64,000 nt of DNA from Ferdinandcohnia sp047246645 (GCF_047246645.1 NZ_JBFOKR010000008.1:157825-221824); one strand, 5' to 3'. Shown: positions 8,786 to 18,342, counted from the stretch's first letter. The notes: generated by a model not told the origin, from the sequence alone. Translations and numbers: made by a program.

Positions 8786-9691
8786 TTATCGTTGAAACCT
8801 ATCAAGCATGCCAAAAAACTCTTTAAGAAACTCGTAGAATAACTTCTCGGTAGGAAGTAACTGTCTTTCACTTGGAATAATAACTCCTACAGTACGAGTT
8901 ACATTTGGTTCTACTATTGGAATTTTAACCGTTGAGCGAGGGATATTATCCACTAGAGTAATTTCAGGTATAAGCGTTATTCCTAAGCCTGCCGATACTA
9001 GTCCTTTAATTGCATCAATATCCTCTCCCTCAAATGATATTTGAGGATTAAATCCAATCTGTTTGCATGCATTTACGATAATATCTCGTAAAATATATCC
9101 CTCGGGAAACAATACAAATGAATCCTCCGCTAATTCATTTAGATACAATGATTCTCTCTTCGCAAAAGGATGTGTATTTGGCAGCAACCCTACTATATGA
9201 TCTGTAAAGAGTACACTTCCTTTTATCTTTTTCTCATTCATCGGTACTGGTCCTATTAGCGCCATATCAAACTCACCATTTATGACACCTTCTACTAATG
9301 AATGATACGACCCTTGATTTAGATTAAATTTCACATGAGGAAAGCGTTCTCGGAATGCAGAAATGGCTGTAGGCATGGTATACGAAGCCAAACTACTCGG
9401 AAATCCAATTCGAATCATACCTTTCTGTGGATCTAAATATTCTTCTACCTCTCGCTTTCCATTTTCGATTACCTTTAATGCATGTTCCATATGTTCAAGA
9501 AAGATTTTACCGACTGGAGTTAATTTTACATTCCTACCTTGTCGTATAAACAAATCAGCGCCAAGCTCTTTTTCTAAATTTACAAGCTGCCTGCTTACTG
9601 CAGACTGTGCTACATGCAGTGTAGTGGCGGCATCTGTTACGTGCTCTCGCTTAGCTACTTCAATAAAATACATGATTTGTCGTAACTCCAT
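8786..9691 (-). CDS. gltC: LysR-type regulator GltC
   Basis: This 301-aa LysR regulator has an N-terminal winged helix-turn-helix (ELRQIMYFIEVAKREHVTDAA.. SAVSRQL) and a C-terminal periplasmic-binding-type effector domain. Several stretches match B. subtilis GltC from memory: VAQSAVSRQ, GRNVKLTPVGK, FPEGYILRDI and EGEDIDAIKGLVSAG. GltC senses 2-oxoglutarate and glutamate and activates glutamate synthesis. In B. subtilis it lies beside gltAB; here it is divergent from an NADP-type glutamate dehydrogenase. An ATCTA-N5-TAGAT dyad lies in the shared upstream region. The most likely target is therefore gdh, plus autoregulation. Confidence 0.85.
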   Translation of the reverse strand: MELRQIMYFIEVAKREHVTDAATTLHVAQSAVSRQLVNLEKELGADLFIRQGRNVKLTPVGKIFLEHMEHALKVIENGKREVEEYLDPQKGMIRIGFPSSLASYTMPTAISAFRERFPHVKFNLNQGSYHSLVEGVINGEFDMALIGPVPMNEKKIKGSVLFTDHIVGLLPNTHPFAKRESLYLNELAEDSFVLFPEGYILRDIIVNACKQIGFNPQISFEGEDIDAIKGLVSAGLGITLIPEITLVDNIPRSTVKIPIVEPNVTRTVGVIIPSERQLLPTEKLFYEFLKEFFGMLDRFQR

Positions 9692-9731
9692 TACGCTTCA
9701 CTTCCATTCATCTCATTTCGGCATGAATCTT

Positions 9732-9746
9732 ATCTATTATGTAGAT
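9732..9746. promoter_or_regulatory. Candidate GltC operator between gltC and gdh
   Basis: ATCTATTATGTAGAT is a perfect inverted repeat with 5-bp arms around TTATG. It contains the LysR-type T-N11-A pattern (T 9733, A 9745). It ends at the -35 hexamer of the putative gdh promoter, the usual activator position. Confidence 0.6.
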
Positions 9747-9774
9747 TGATTAGATTATTTCTACATTATAAAAT
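9746..9774 (+). promoter_or_regulatory. Putative gdh promoter
   Basis: TTGATT (9746-9751), a 17-bp spacer and TAAAAT (9769-9774) form a sigma-A-like promoter directly next to the candidate GltC site. Confidence 0.55.
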
Positions 9775-9845
9775 ATTACTAACTAGAAGTCTAAAAATTT
9801 TATTACTTGTTCGGACAGACGTGTTATGAAAGGGTGAATGTACCA

Positions 9846-11231
9846 TTGGCAATCTTAGAGAAGACACTTACTAACTCAGCAAACCATATTGCGGTTGACT
9901 ATGTGAATAACGTATATGAAGCTGTAAAACAAAATAATCCCCATGAATATGAGTTTCATCAAGCAGTAAAAGAGATCCTAATATCACTCATTCCTGTTAT
10001 TGCAAAACATCCCAAATATATTGAGCATAATATCCTGGAAAGAATCGTAGAACCCGAACGAATGATTACCTTTAGAGTTCCATGGGTTGATGACCAAGGA
10101 AAACCACGTGTAAACCGAGGATTCCGTGTTCAATTTAATAGTGCAATTGGCCCCTTTAAAGGTGGGTTACGTTTCCATCCGTCTGTAAATTCCAGCATTA
10201 TTAAATTTCTTGGATTTGAGCAGATTTTCAAGAATTCCCTAACTGGTTTGCCTATTGGTGGAGGAAAGGGCGGATCTAATTTTGATCCAAAAGGTAAATC
10301 CGACGGAGAAATTATGCGGTTTACTCAAAGCTTTATGACCGAACTTAGTAGACATATTGGGCAAGATATAGATGTTCCCGCTGGTGATATAGGTGTAGGA
10401 GCAAGAGAAATAGGCTATATGTTTGGGCAATACAAAAGGTTGCAGGGTAGTTATGAAGCTGGTGTTTTAACAGGTAAGGGGTTAACATATGGCGGTAGCT
10501 TAACACGTACAGAAGCTACTGGATATGGGACTGTTTATTTTGTACAGGAAATGCTGAAGGATCAAAACCTTTCCTTAGTGGATTCCACTGTAGTAGTATC
10601 CGGCTCTGGTAATGTTTCTATTTATGCAATTGAAAAAGCTACACAGCTTGGTGCAAAGGTAGTTGCTTGTAGTGATTCAAATGGCTTTATCTATGATGAA
10701 AATGGGTTGAATCTAGACACAATTAAGAGAATAAAAGAAGTTGACCGGAAACGAATTTGCGAATATATTAATGAACATCCAACTGCAACTTATACAGAAG
10801 GTTGCTCTGGAATTTGGTCTATACCTTGTGATATTGCGTTACCTTGTGCAACGCAAAATGAAATTGATGAATGTGCAGCTAAAGTTCTCGTGGCAAACGG
10901 TGTAAAGGCTGTTGCTGAAGGTGCTAACATGCCATCCACATTAGAAGCCATTGATGTATTTCTTTCTAATCATGTACTTTTTGGCCCAGCAAAGGCCGTA
11001 AATGCGGGTGGAGTAGCTGTTTCTGCATTAGAGATGGCACAAAATAGCATGCGCCTGTCTTGGTCATTTGAAGAAGTAGACCAAAAACTGCACGAAATTA
11101 TGAGTTCTATCTATAATCGTAGTATGAAGGCTGCAGAAGAATACGGACACCCTGGCAACTTAGTGGTTGGAGCTAACATAGCAGGATTTATTAAGGTCGC
11201 TGATTCAATGATTGCACAAGGCGTTATTTAA
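9846..11231 (+). CDS. gdhA: NADP-type glutamate dehydrogenase
   Basis: This 461-aa hexameric-type GDH reversibly aminates 2-oxoglutarate to glutamate. The glutamate-site stretch runs from RVPWVDDQGKPRVNRGFRVQ to GPFKGGLRFHPSV. The catalytic-Lys motif is LPIGGGKGGSNFDPKGKSD and the dinucleotide fold is VVSGSGNVSIYAIEKA. The length and the SFMTELSRHIGQDIDVPAGDIGVGAREIG block fit the E. coli GdhA/clostridial class, not the 424-aa catabolic RocG/GudB class of Bacillus. I chose TTG 9846 because AGGGTG lies 9 nt upstream; in-frame GTG 9834 and TTG 9807 lack good sites. It probably makes glutamate from ammonium under GltC control. Confidence 0.9.
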   Translation: MAILEKTLTNSANHIAVDYVNNVYEAVKQNNPHEYEFHQAVKEILISLIPVIAKHPKYIEHNILERIVEPERMITFRVPWVDDQGKPRVNRGFRVQFNSAIGPFKGGLRFHPSVNSSIIKFLGFEQIFKNSLTGLPIGGGKGGSNFDPKGKSDGEIMRFTQSFMTELSRHIGQDIDVPAGDIGVGAREIGYMFGQYKRLQGSYEAGVLTGKGLTYGGSLTRTEATGYGTVYFVQEMLKDQNLSLVDSTVVVSGSGNVSIYAIEKATQLGAKVVACSDSNGFIYDENGLNLDTIKRIKEVDRKRICEYINEHPTATYTEGCSGIWSIPCDIALPCATQNEIDECAAKVLVANGVKAVAEGANMPSTLEAIDVFLSNHVLFGPAKAVNAGGVAVSALEMAQNSMRLSWSFEEVDQKLHEIMSSIYNRSMKAAEEYGHPGNLVVGANIAGFIKVADSMIAQGVI

Positions 11232-11247
11232 CCTCTATACAATAAAA

Positions 11248-11284
11248 AAAGAGCATCAACCCTAACTTGGTTGATGCTCTTCCT
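11248..11284. terminator. Bidirectional terminator between gdh and odhB
   Basis: AGAGCATCAACC (11250-11261) pairs with GGTTGATGCTCT (11269-11280). An A7 run precedes it, giving a U tract on the minus strand, and TCCTTTT follows on the + strand. Confidence 0.85.
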
Positions 11285-11289
11285 TTTAA

Positions 11290-12558
11290 TCACCCTTCTA
11301 ATAATAAATCCTCAGGGTCTTCTAATAATTCTTTTACTTTTACCAAGAAACCTACTGCATCTTTACCATCGATAATACGGTGGTCATAAGATAAGGCAAT
11401 ATACATCATCGGTCTAACTTCAACTGTATCATTTTCATCTACAACAACAGGACGCTTTTGAATTTTATGCATTCCTAAAATACCAACCTGTGGTGCATTA
11501 ATAATTGGTGTTGAATATAGGGAACCAAATGTTCCACCATTTGTAATAGTAAATGTACCGCCTTGAAGATCACCTAAACCTAGTGTGTTGTTTCTAGCTT
11601 TTTCAGCTAAACGGCCAATTTCACTTTCGATTCCAGCAAAACTTAAGCGATCTGCATTGCGTACTACTGGAACAACTAATCCCTCTTCAGCAGAAACAGC
11701 AATTCCAATATCATAAAATTTCTTTAGAAGAATTTCATTTCCTTGGATTTCTGCATTTACTAACGGATATTGCTTAAGTGCCCCAATTACTGCCTTTGTA
11801 AAGAAGGACATAAATCCTAACTTGACACCATGCTTTTTAAAGAAAGCATCTTTACGACGGCTTCTAACATTCATTACAGCTGTCATATCCACTTCATTAA
11901 ATGTTGTAAGCATTGCCGCAGTATGTTGAGCCTCAACTAGACGTTTCGCAATTGTTTGACGACGTCTTGACATCTTAATTCTCTCAACATTATCTTCAGT
12001 TGCAGTAGGCGCTGGTGCTACAGGCGCTTTAGCTGCAGGTGCTTGTTTGCTTTGTTCCATCGATTGCTTATATGCCTCTACACCTTCGACACGTACGCGA
12101 CCTAGTGGATCTTTATATGGAACATCGTTTAAATCAATTCCTAGTTCTCTCGCTCTTTTTCTAGCAGCAGGAGATGCTACTGGTGGAGTAGCTTGCTTAC
12201 CTGTTTCCTGGATTGCCTCAGGTTTGCTTACTTGCTCCACTTGTTTCTCTTCCTTCTTCGGTTGAGGTGCATCCTCTACCTTTGGAGCTTCCTCTTCAGC
12301 TGCTGGTTGACTTGCTTCCGAACCGCTCTCATCAAGCTTTGCAATTACTTGCCCTACCTCAACATTATCACCTGGTTGAAATAAGAACTCTTTAATCACA
12401 CCGCTATATTCACTGTTTATTTCAACATTAACTTTATCTGTTTCCAATTCAGCGATTGATTCACCTTTGTGAACATATTCGCCTTCTTTTTTTAACCACT
12501 CTACAATTGTTCCCTCTGTAATGGACTCAGCTAATTCAGGTACCTTAATTTCTATCAT
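11290..12558 (-). CDS. odhB: 2-oxoglutarate dehydrogenase E2, dihydrolipoamide succinyltransferase
   Basis: This 422-aa protein has an N-terminal lipoyl domain with the lipoylated Lys in ELETDKVNVEI (near residue 42) and a Pro/Ala/Glu-rich linker. A peripheral-subunit-binding domain (ASPAARKRARELGIDL) follows. The C-terminal acyltransferase domain ends with the catalytic ALSYDHRIIDGKDAVGFL motif. It transfers succinyl groups to CoA in the TCA-cycle 2-oxoglutarate dehydrogenase complex. Its ATG overlaps the odhA stop by four bases (ATGA), with GGGAGGGG upstream, so it is translationally coupled. No E3 gene lies here; the complex probably shares dihydrolipoamide dehydrogenase with pyruvate dehydrogenase. 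Confidence 0.95.
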   Translation of the reverse strand: MIEIKVPELAESITEGTIVEWLKKEGEYVHKGESIAELETDKVNVEINSEYSGVIKEFLFQPGDNVEVGQVIAKLDESGSEASQPAAEEEAPKVEDAPQPKKEEKQVEQVSKPEAIQETGKQATPPVASPAARKRARELGIDLNDVPYKDPLGRVRVEGVEAYKQSMEQSKQAPAAKAPVAPAPTATEDNVERIKMSRRRQTIAKRLVEAQHTAAMLTTFNEVDMTAVMNVRSRRKDAFFKKHGVKLGFMSFFTKAVIGALKQYPLVNAEIQGNEILLKKFYDIGIAVSAEEGLVVPVVRNADRLSFAGIESEIGRLAEKARNNTLGLGDLQGGTFTITNGGTFGSLYSTPIINAPQVGILGMHKIQKRPVVVDENDTVEVRPMMYIALSYDHRIIDGKDAVGFLVKVKELLEDPEDLLLEG

Positions 12559-15392
12559 AACTGATCCCCTCCCTTACTAATACGTAATGAATCTTCAATA
12601 ATCCATGCTTGCTCTTGTTTATGAATATCAGGGTCCCCTGTAGCAGGACTTGAACGTTTTGGTCGTCCAATATAATCGATCTTGATTTCTTTTGCAAAGT
12701 GTTCGATTAAGACTGATTGAATAGCAGGCCATGCTCCCATGTTCTTAGGTTCTTCTTGAACCCAAATGATTTCCTCTAAATTAGGATATCTGTCTACTAA
12801 CTCTTGTACTTCCTTCTTCGGGAATGGATATAGCTGCTCCACTCTTGCTATGTGAATTGACTCTGTTTTTTCAGAAGGTAATTCTGCTACTTCTGTTGCT
12901 AGGTCAATCGCAACTTTACCACTACATAGCACTAAACGGGTTACCTTTTCTGTTTCTGAACCCAGTCCTGGTTGCTCTACCAACGGCTTAAACGCACCGT
13001 TTGTTAATTCAGAGACTGGTGAACCTGTTTGCGGATGACGAAGTAGACTTTTTGGAGTCATGACAATTAATGGTCTAGATTCGTCAGTTTCAGAAAGTAA
13101 CGCTTGTCTTCTTAGCAAATGGAAATATTGGGCTGCACTTGTTACATTTGCGACAATCCAGTTATTTTCAGCTGCTGCATTAATGAATCTTTCAAGTCTG
13201 CCACTAGAATGCTCAGGACCTTGCCCTTCGTATCCATGTGGTAGAAGCATCACAAGGCTAGATTTTTGTCCCCACTTTGCACGACCAGCTGATATAAACT
13301 GATCAATGATCGGTTGAGCTACATTGACGAAATCACCGAATTGCGCCTCCCATAAAACGAGCGCCTTAGGATTTTGTACAGTGTAACCATATTCAAATCC
13401 CAATACAGCTGTTTCTGATAATGGGCTGTTATAAATTGAGAACGGCGCCTTTGCTTCCGGTATATGGTGTAAAGGTATATATTTTTCATTTGTTTCATAA
13501 TCATTTATTGCAACATGTCGATGAGCAAACGTACCACGTTCACTGTCTTGACCTGTCAGGCGGACTGTAGTTCCTTCAGAAAGGACTGTTGCAAATGCTA
13601 GAGTCTCTGCTAGTGCCCAATCAACTTTGTTTCCTTCCTCTAATGCGCTCTCACGACGTTTTAGGATTCGTTCTAACTTTGGATAAACAGTTAGTGTTTC
13701 AGGCCAGTTTAGTAGTCCCTTATTAATTGAACGCAGAATTTCGACTGGAACTGAAGTATCAAACTCTGGTATATCTGACAATACCTTTGGTACTTGCTGT
13801 TTTTTGAGCTCTTCGTTATCTACAAAGCTATTATAGGTTTCTTGTAAGCTTTGCATAAACTCATCTTTCTTTTGAGCTAGTTCTGCTTCAGTTAATGTAC
13901 TGTTGGTAACTAGTGTTTTTCCATATTTATCGGCAATTACCGGATGCTCTGCAATCATCTTATATAAATGTGGCTGTGTTACGTTTGGGTCATCCATTTC
14001 GTTATGGCCAAAACGTCTGTAACCTACTAAATCAATAAGAATATCCTTTTGGAATTGTTTTCGATATTGATATGCAAATGCGATTGCTGCAAGACATGCT
14101 TCTGGATCGTCAGCATTTACACGTATAATCGGAATCTCATATCCTTTTGCAAGGTCACTCGCAAAACGAGTTGAACGAGAATCAGTATTATTTGTTGTAA
14201 ACCCAACAAGGTTATTTGCAATAATATGAACCGTTCCACCAGTTTCATATCCTTTTAATCTACTCAAGTTTAGTGTTTCAGCCACAACTCCCTCACCAGG
14301 GAATGCTGCATCACCATGAATGAGTACACTAAATGCCTTTTGCTTATTTTGTTCAGGATAGCCGGCTTTATCTGTAGTGTCCTGAGCTGCACGTGTAATT
14401 CCTTGTACAACAGGGTTAACAAATTCTAAGTGACTCGGATTATTCGCTAAATTGATATGTGTTGTATGTTCAGTAGTAGAACCCTTTACCTTTCGATCGG
14501 CACCTAAATGATATTTTACGTCACCTGACCATCCATAGTTAATACCTCTTGAACCCTCAGAAGGAACCAGTTCCTTATTTGGAGAATGATGAAATTCAGA
14601 GAATATTAATTCATATGGTTTATGCAACACATGCGCCAACACATTAAGTCGCCCACGGTGAGCCATACCAATCATAATATTATCTGTGCCGTCTTCACAG
14701 CCTTCTTGTATTAACTTTTCAAGCATTGGCACTAACATATCAAGTCCTTCAATTGAGAACCTCTTTTGACCAACGAACGTTTTATGAAGGAACTTTTCAA
14801 AACCATCAACTTGAATAAGGCGTTCTAGAAGTTCCTTTTTTTGCGAATTAGAAAGATTTAGGTTTACCCCATTTAGTTCAACTTGCTGAGTAAGCCATTT
14901 TCGCTCTTGTTCATCATGGATATGTCCAAACTCATAGGCAATTGTTTGTGTATAGATTGAACGCAAATATTGATACGCATCCCAAGCTGTTTCGATTCTT
15001 GCAGGAGCCTCTTCCCATATGCAAGATGCCGGAATGCTCTGTAAGTCTTCTTTTGTAAGATTATAAGCATCAATTTCCAAATAGCTAGTATCTGGTTTTG
15101 GTCTAGTACGTAGTGGGTAGATATTAGCTGCTAAATGTCCATAAGCACGGACATTTTTTAATAGCTTATTTGCTGCTATTACCTTTTTAAACATATCTGG
15201 TGAAGCAACCTGAGACGTAGACTCCGTTACTTTTTCGTCAGTAGGTGGCGGACCAAGTTCTTCAAATAAAGCCCTCACTGACGGGTCTACAAGACTTGGG
15301 TCTTCCTTGTACTTATCATACATATCAAAAACGTATCCCATATTAGGACCATAAAATGTTTCCCACACATTTTTCATTTGTTGACTGTTCAT
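12555..15392 (-). CDS. odhA: 2-oxoglutarate dehydrogenase E1
   Basis: This 945-aa thiamine-diphosphate enzyme decarboxylates 2-oxoglutarate. Visible family features are GMAHRGRLNVLAHVL, the TPP/Mg motif (HGDAAFPGEGVVAETLNLS to NNLVGFTT), the GHNEMDDP block and the C-terminal HGYEGQGPEHSSGRLER stretch. ATG 15392 has GGAGG 8 nt upstream; the frame stays open five codons further but without support. It heads the odhAB operon. Together with the neighbouring glutamate dehydrogenase and GltC it sets the fate of 2-oxoglutarate: oxidation or amination. A promoter with an overlapping cre-like dyad lies upstream. Confidence 0.95.
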   Translation of the reverse strand: MNSQQMKNVWETFYGPNMGYVFDMYDKYKEDPSLVDPSVRALFEELGPPPTDEKVTESTSQVASPDMFKKVIAANKLLKNVRAYGHLAANIYPLRTRPKPDTSYLEIDAYNLTKEDLQSIPASCIWEEAPARIETAWDAYQYLRSIYTQTIAYEFGHIHDEQERKWLTQQVELNGVNLNLSNSQKKELLERLIQVDGFEKFLHKTFVGQKRFSIEGLDMLVPMLEKLIQEGCEDGTDNIMIGMAHRGRLNVLAHVLHKPYELIFSEFHHSPNKELVPSEGSRGINYGWSGDVKYHLGADRKVKGSTTEHTTHINLANNPSHLEFVNPVVQGITRAAQDTTDKAGYPEQNKQKAFSVLIHGDAAFPGEGVVAETLNLSRLKGYETGGTVHIIANNLVGFTTNNTDSRSTRFASDLAKGYEIPIIRVNADDPEACLAAIAFAYQYRKQFQKDILIDLVGYRRFGHNEMDDPNVTQPHLYKMIAEHPVIADKYGKTLVTNSTLTEAELAQKKDEFMQSLQETYNSFVDNEELKKQQVPKVLSDIPEFDTSVPVEILRSINKGLLNWPETLTVYPKLERILKRRESALEEGNKVDWALAETLAFATVLSEGTTVRLTGQDSERGTFAHRHVAINDYETNEKYIPLHHIPEAKAPFSIYNSPLSETAVLGFEYGYTVQNPKALVLWEAQFGDFVNVAQPIIDQFISAGRAKWGQKSSLVMLLPHGYEGQGPEHSSGRLERFINAAAENNWIVANVTSAAQYFHLLRRQALLSETDESRPLIVMTPKSLLRHPQTGSPVSELTNGAFKPLVEQPGLGSETEKVTRLVLCSGKVAIDLATEVAELPSEKTESIHIARVEQLYPFPKKEVQELVDRYPNLEEIIWVQEEPKNMGAWPAIQSVLIEHFAKEIKIDYIGRPKRSSPATGDPDIHKQEQAWIIEDSLRISKGGDQL

Positions 15393-15463
15393 TCGTAAAG
15401 CCTCCATACATCACATGGTCTATTTTCAGACAAAAACAATTAGTAAAAATTAACACTTTAATT

Positions 15464-15499
15464 ACTATACCCACATACTATTTTTTTGTAACGTTTACA
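15464..15499 (-). promoter_or_regulatory. odhA promoter with overlapping CcpA-like site
   Basis: On the minus strand GTTACA (15492-15487), a 17-bp spacer and TATAGT (15469-15464) form a sigma-A-like promoter. The -35 lies inside the palindrome TGTAAACGTTACA (15487-15499), which resembles a cre site shortened by one base. CcpA control of odhAB is known in B. subtilis; its use of this site is inference. Confidence 0.5.
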
Positions 15500-15643
15500 T
15501 TTCAAAAAATAGCGTTTTCCTCCAAAAAATAAGACGTTTACTCGTCAATATTTTTAGAAAATATGTTATTCTTATATTACAGAGTAGATTACTAAAATTC
15601 CTTGATTTAAATCAATTTTAAATAATTTTCACTATCACGATAA

Positions 15644-15657
15644 TGAAAACGTTTTGA
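15644..15657. promoter_or_regulatory. Candidate cre site in the odhA/crp-like intergenic region
   Basis: TGAAAACGTTTTGA matches the cre consensus TGWAANCGNTNWCA at 13 of 14 positions and is built on the palindrome AAAACGTTTT. It lies in the 0.4-kb region between odhA and the divergent Crp/Fnr gene and could serve either. Apart from this and the odhA promoter, nothing else was recognised in 15408-15805. Confidence 0.5.
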
Positions 15658-15805
15658 ATACAATATGGTATAACCATCAGCCTTTTTATAGCTACTAAAA
15701 CTTTTCATGTCCACCCATCATCTATAAACTTCACTCTTAATGACGGGTAAACTAAAAAGTACAACATGAGTCCGCATAAAAATGGGCATTCGAAAGGAGT
15801 AAAAA

Positions 15806-16507
15806 GTGTTCTGTATGATTAGCAGTCCACATGATCCAAGTTATATTAGTCTCGTACCTATTTTTCAAGGTTTACAACAAGATGAAATACAGGATCTCCA
15901 AAAGGTAACACAAATAAAAGAGTATCAAAAAGGTGAATGGATTTTTAGAGAAGGTGAGTCATCTGACACACTCTACCTTATTAGTGAAGGCTTAATCAAG
16001 ATTACGAAGGTTGCAGAGGATGGAAAAGAACAAATCGTCAGATTGCTTTTTCCCGGTGACTTTTTTGGTCAATCTGCTATGTTGCAAACCGAAAATCACT
16101 ATGCAAATGCAGTTGCTATTAACGATACACTCATCTATACGATACACAAACATGATTTCTTAAATACATTAGAGCGCAATCACAAAATGGCACTACGATT
16201 TATGAGAGCCTTAAATGAGCGCATATATCAAGCAGACGAATGGATGAGTTTGTTAAGTCTTATGGAAGTTGAACAACGACTCGCAAGTGTATTATTACTT
16301 TTCAATAATCGCATGCAAGCGAAAGATGGCAAATTCACTCTACCTATTTCCAAAAAAGTGTTAGCCTCCTTAATAGGCACAACCCCTGAAACAATTAGTC
16401 GTAAGCTCGTATTATTTGTATCGAACAACTTAATCGAGCTACACGGGCAAAGAGATATTCATATCCTCGATATAGAAGGACTTAAAAAGAAGGCAAAATT
16501 GCATTAG
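15806..16507 (+). CDS. Crp/Fnr-family transcriptional regulator
   Basis: This 233-aa regulator has an N-terminal cyclic-nucleotide-binding-like beta-barrel (VPIFQGLQQDEIQDL, GEWIFREGESSDTLYLISEGLIKI, PGDFFGQSAML), a long dimer helix and a C-terminal winged helix (VLASLIGTTPETISRKL). It has one cysteine (residue 3) and no Cys cluster, so it is not an Fe-S Fnr. The RPRER-type cAMP pocket of Crp is also not evident. The ligand is unknown. AAAGGAG sits 6 nt before the GTG start. Divergence from odhA suggests a role in central or respiratory metabolism, but that is inference. Confidence 0.8.
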   Translation: MFCMISSPHDPSYISLVPIFQGLQQDEIQDLQKVTQIKEYQKGEWIFREGESSDTLYLISEGLIKITKVAEDGKEQIVRLLFPGDFFGQSAMLQTENHYANAVAINDTLIYTIHKHDFLNTLERNHKMALRFMRALNERIYQADEWMSLLSLMEVEQRLASVLLLFNNRMQAKDGKFTLPISKKVLASLIGTTPETISRKLVLFVSNNLIELHGQRDIHILDIEGLKKKAKLH

Positions 16508-16551
16508 GTTTTTTGAGACTGTTTGAAAACATTTGTTATATTTAACTGATA

Positions 16552-16587
16552 AAACTGACTTGGCATTACTTCAAGTCAGTTTTTATT
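16552..16587 (+). terminator. Terminator of the Crp/Fnr-like gene
   Basis: AAACTGACTTG (16552-16562) pairs with CAAGTCAGTTT (16572-16582), followed by TTATTTG. Confidence 0.75.
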
Positions 16588-16763
16588 TGTTTTGGCTCTC
16601 AATTCCCATTTTGAATGACAAACTCCATCTAACATCTTACTAGTTGGTTTTCATTACCCTTATGAACACCAACCCCTTATAGCATCTGACCTTTTCGACT
16701 TTTTAAAATCAAACATCCCCTACCCTACTTAGTTGTTACTACAAGCCTTCAAAATTCAGCCCA

Positions 16764-16794
16764 ATAAAAAAGACACCTGCAAATCAGGTGTCTT
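16764..16794 (-). terminator. Terminator of the M23 peptidase gene
   Basis: AGACACCTG (16771-16779) pairs with CAGGTGTCT (16785-16793). The preceding A6 run gives a U tract on the minus strand. Confidence 0.85.
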
Positions 16795-16804
16795 CCTCAT
16801 ATCT

Positions 16805-18085
16805 TTAATAAGAAACATACTTCAGTGGATTTACCGCATTAGAATGGCCACCACTATATTGGGTAGGTGTATATGGTCCTTCATAAATCTCAAAGTGTAA
16901 ATGCGGTCCAGTTGAACGGCCCGTATTCCCCATATATCCAATTACTTGTCCTTGTTCGACACGGTCATACTGACCTACATGTCGTTCTTGTAGATGTGCG
17001 TACACCGTTGTATATTGTTGCCCATTAATATAATGCGTAATCATAATAACATTACCGTAGCTGCCTTCTAGGCGCGAACGTGTAACAGTTCCTGATGCTG
17101 CAGCAAGTATTGGCACGTTGCCTGTCCTACCTGCTTTACCAATATCAATTCCAAAATGCATTCTTCCCCATCGCATTCCCATTGTAGAAGTTAATGGACC
17201 TGTTGCTGGGTTAATAAAGATACCATTATTAACAATTGTTGTTGGTGGCGGTGTTTTTCCTTCTTGCTCAGCCTTTTTTCTCTGTTCTTCAAGCTCTTTT
17301 TGCTTACGATTCCATGCATCAATTTCAAGTTTTATCGCCTTTTCTTGAGCTGCTAGTAACTCTCCTACATCTTCTAGAGCCTGAAGTTCATCATGCATAT
17401 GCTCTTCTTGTTCTTCTAATTGCGCCATTACTTTGTTCTGTTCTTCTATTTGGCCTTTAAGCTGAACCTCTAAGCTATCCAACTCAGCTAACTGAGTTTT
17501 CTGCTCAGCTAACAGATCTTCGACTTCAATTCTGTTTTCTTCAAGTAAGGCAATGTCGGCTTGATGTTCTTTTATAATGTCACGATCTGCTTGTACAAAA
17601 GTTGAAACAGCATTTATGCGGTTTATAAAGTCGGTAAAGCTTTTAGCACCAAACAATACATCCAAATAACTTACCATTCCGCCGCTTTGTTGTAGGGTAC
17701 GCATTCTTTCTTTTAGAAGCTCGTCCCGCTTTTCGATACGCTCCTCCAAAACCTTCATTTCTTCTTTAATACGTTCTATTTCTTCACCAGTTTCCTGAAT
17801 CTGTGCTTTTTTTCCTTCGATTTTATTTCGAGTCTCAGATACAGCAAAGTCAAGTCGTTTAATTTCTTTCTCAACTGATGATTGCTCGGCTTGTATCTCA
17901 CTTATTGCGTCCTTTTTATCCTCAATTTCCGATTCGACACTTGACTTCTTTTGTTCAACCTCTTGTTTTTCTTTTTCTAATTCGGTATTTTTCTCGATAG
18001 CTTGTACAGTGCTTGGCGTTGTCGATAATATACTTCCGAAGCCCATCATTACTCCAATGCCAAGTATAAGAAATTTTCTTTTCAA
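16805..18085 (-). CDS. Exported coiled-coil M23 peptidoglycan endopeptidase
   Basis: This protein of about 426 aa has a signal peptide and then a long charged coiled coil (about residues 30-270) rich in Glu and Lys. The C-terminal LytM/M23 domain carries the zinc ligands in RMHFGIDIG (H-x3-D) and in GPHLHFEIY (H-x-H), plus a final YVSY tail. The layout is that of EnvC-like murein hydrolases or activators. The metal ligands are complete, so it should be catalytically active on peptide cross-links. I chose TTG 18085 with GGGAGAGG 7 nt upstream, which gives a clean KRKFLILGIG signal peptide; ATG 18109 includes the Shine-Dalgarno region in the coding sequence. Confidence 0.88.
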   Translation of the reverse strand: MKRKFLILGIGVMMGFGSILSTTPSTVQAIEKNTELEKEKQEVEQKKSSVESEIEDKKDAISEIQAEQSSVEKEIKRLDFAVSETRNKIEGKKAQIQETGEEIERIKEEMKVLEERIEKRDELLKERMRTLQQSGGMVSYLDVLFGAKSFTDFINRINAVSTFVQADRDIIKEHQADIALLEENRIEVEDLLAEQKTQLAELDSLEVQLKGQIEEQNKVMAQLEEQEEHMHDELQALEDVGELLAAQEKAIKLEIDAWNRKQKELEEQRKKAEQEGKTPPPTTIVNNGIFINPATGPLTSTMGMRWGRMHFGIDIGKAGRTGNVPILAAASGTVTRSRLEGSYGNVIMITHYINGQQYTTVYAHLQERHVGQYDRVEQGQVIGYMGNTGRSTGPHLHFEIYEGPYTPTQYSGGHSNAVNPLKYVSY

Positions 18086-18342
18086 CCTGTCGCCTCTCCC
18101 TTCTACCAATCTAGTATTCTATTAGTTAATAATTCGAACATAGCAAAGGAAAAAATATCTATGTTTGTTTCACTTTTTGTAATAATCTCAGGTAATTTGT
18201 ATTATAACATAAAAAATTGACTTTTTTCCCCGAATCTTTATTACAAATATATTTCAAAAAAGGTTGATATTACTAGATTTCTAAAAGATTTTTCGACATT
18301 AGCTTTTTAATTTTTTGATATAGAAGAGATATAGAAGAAATG

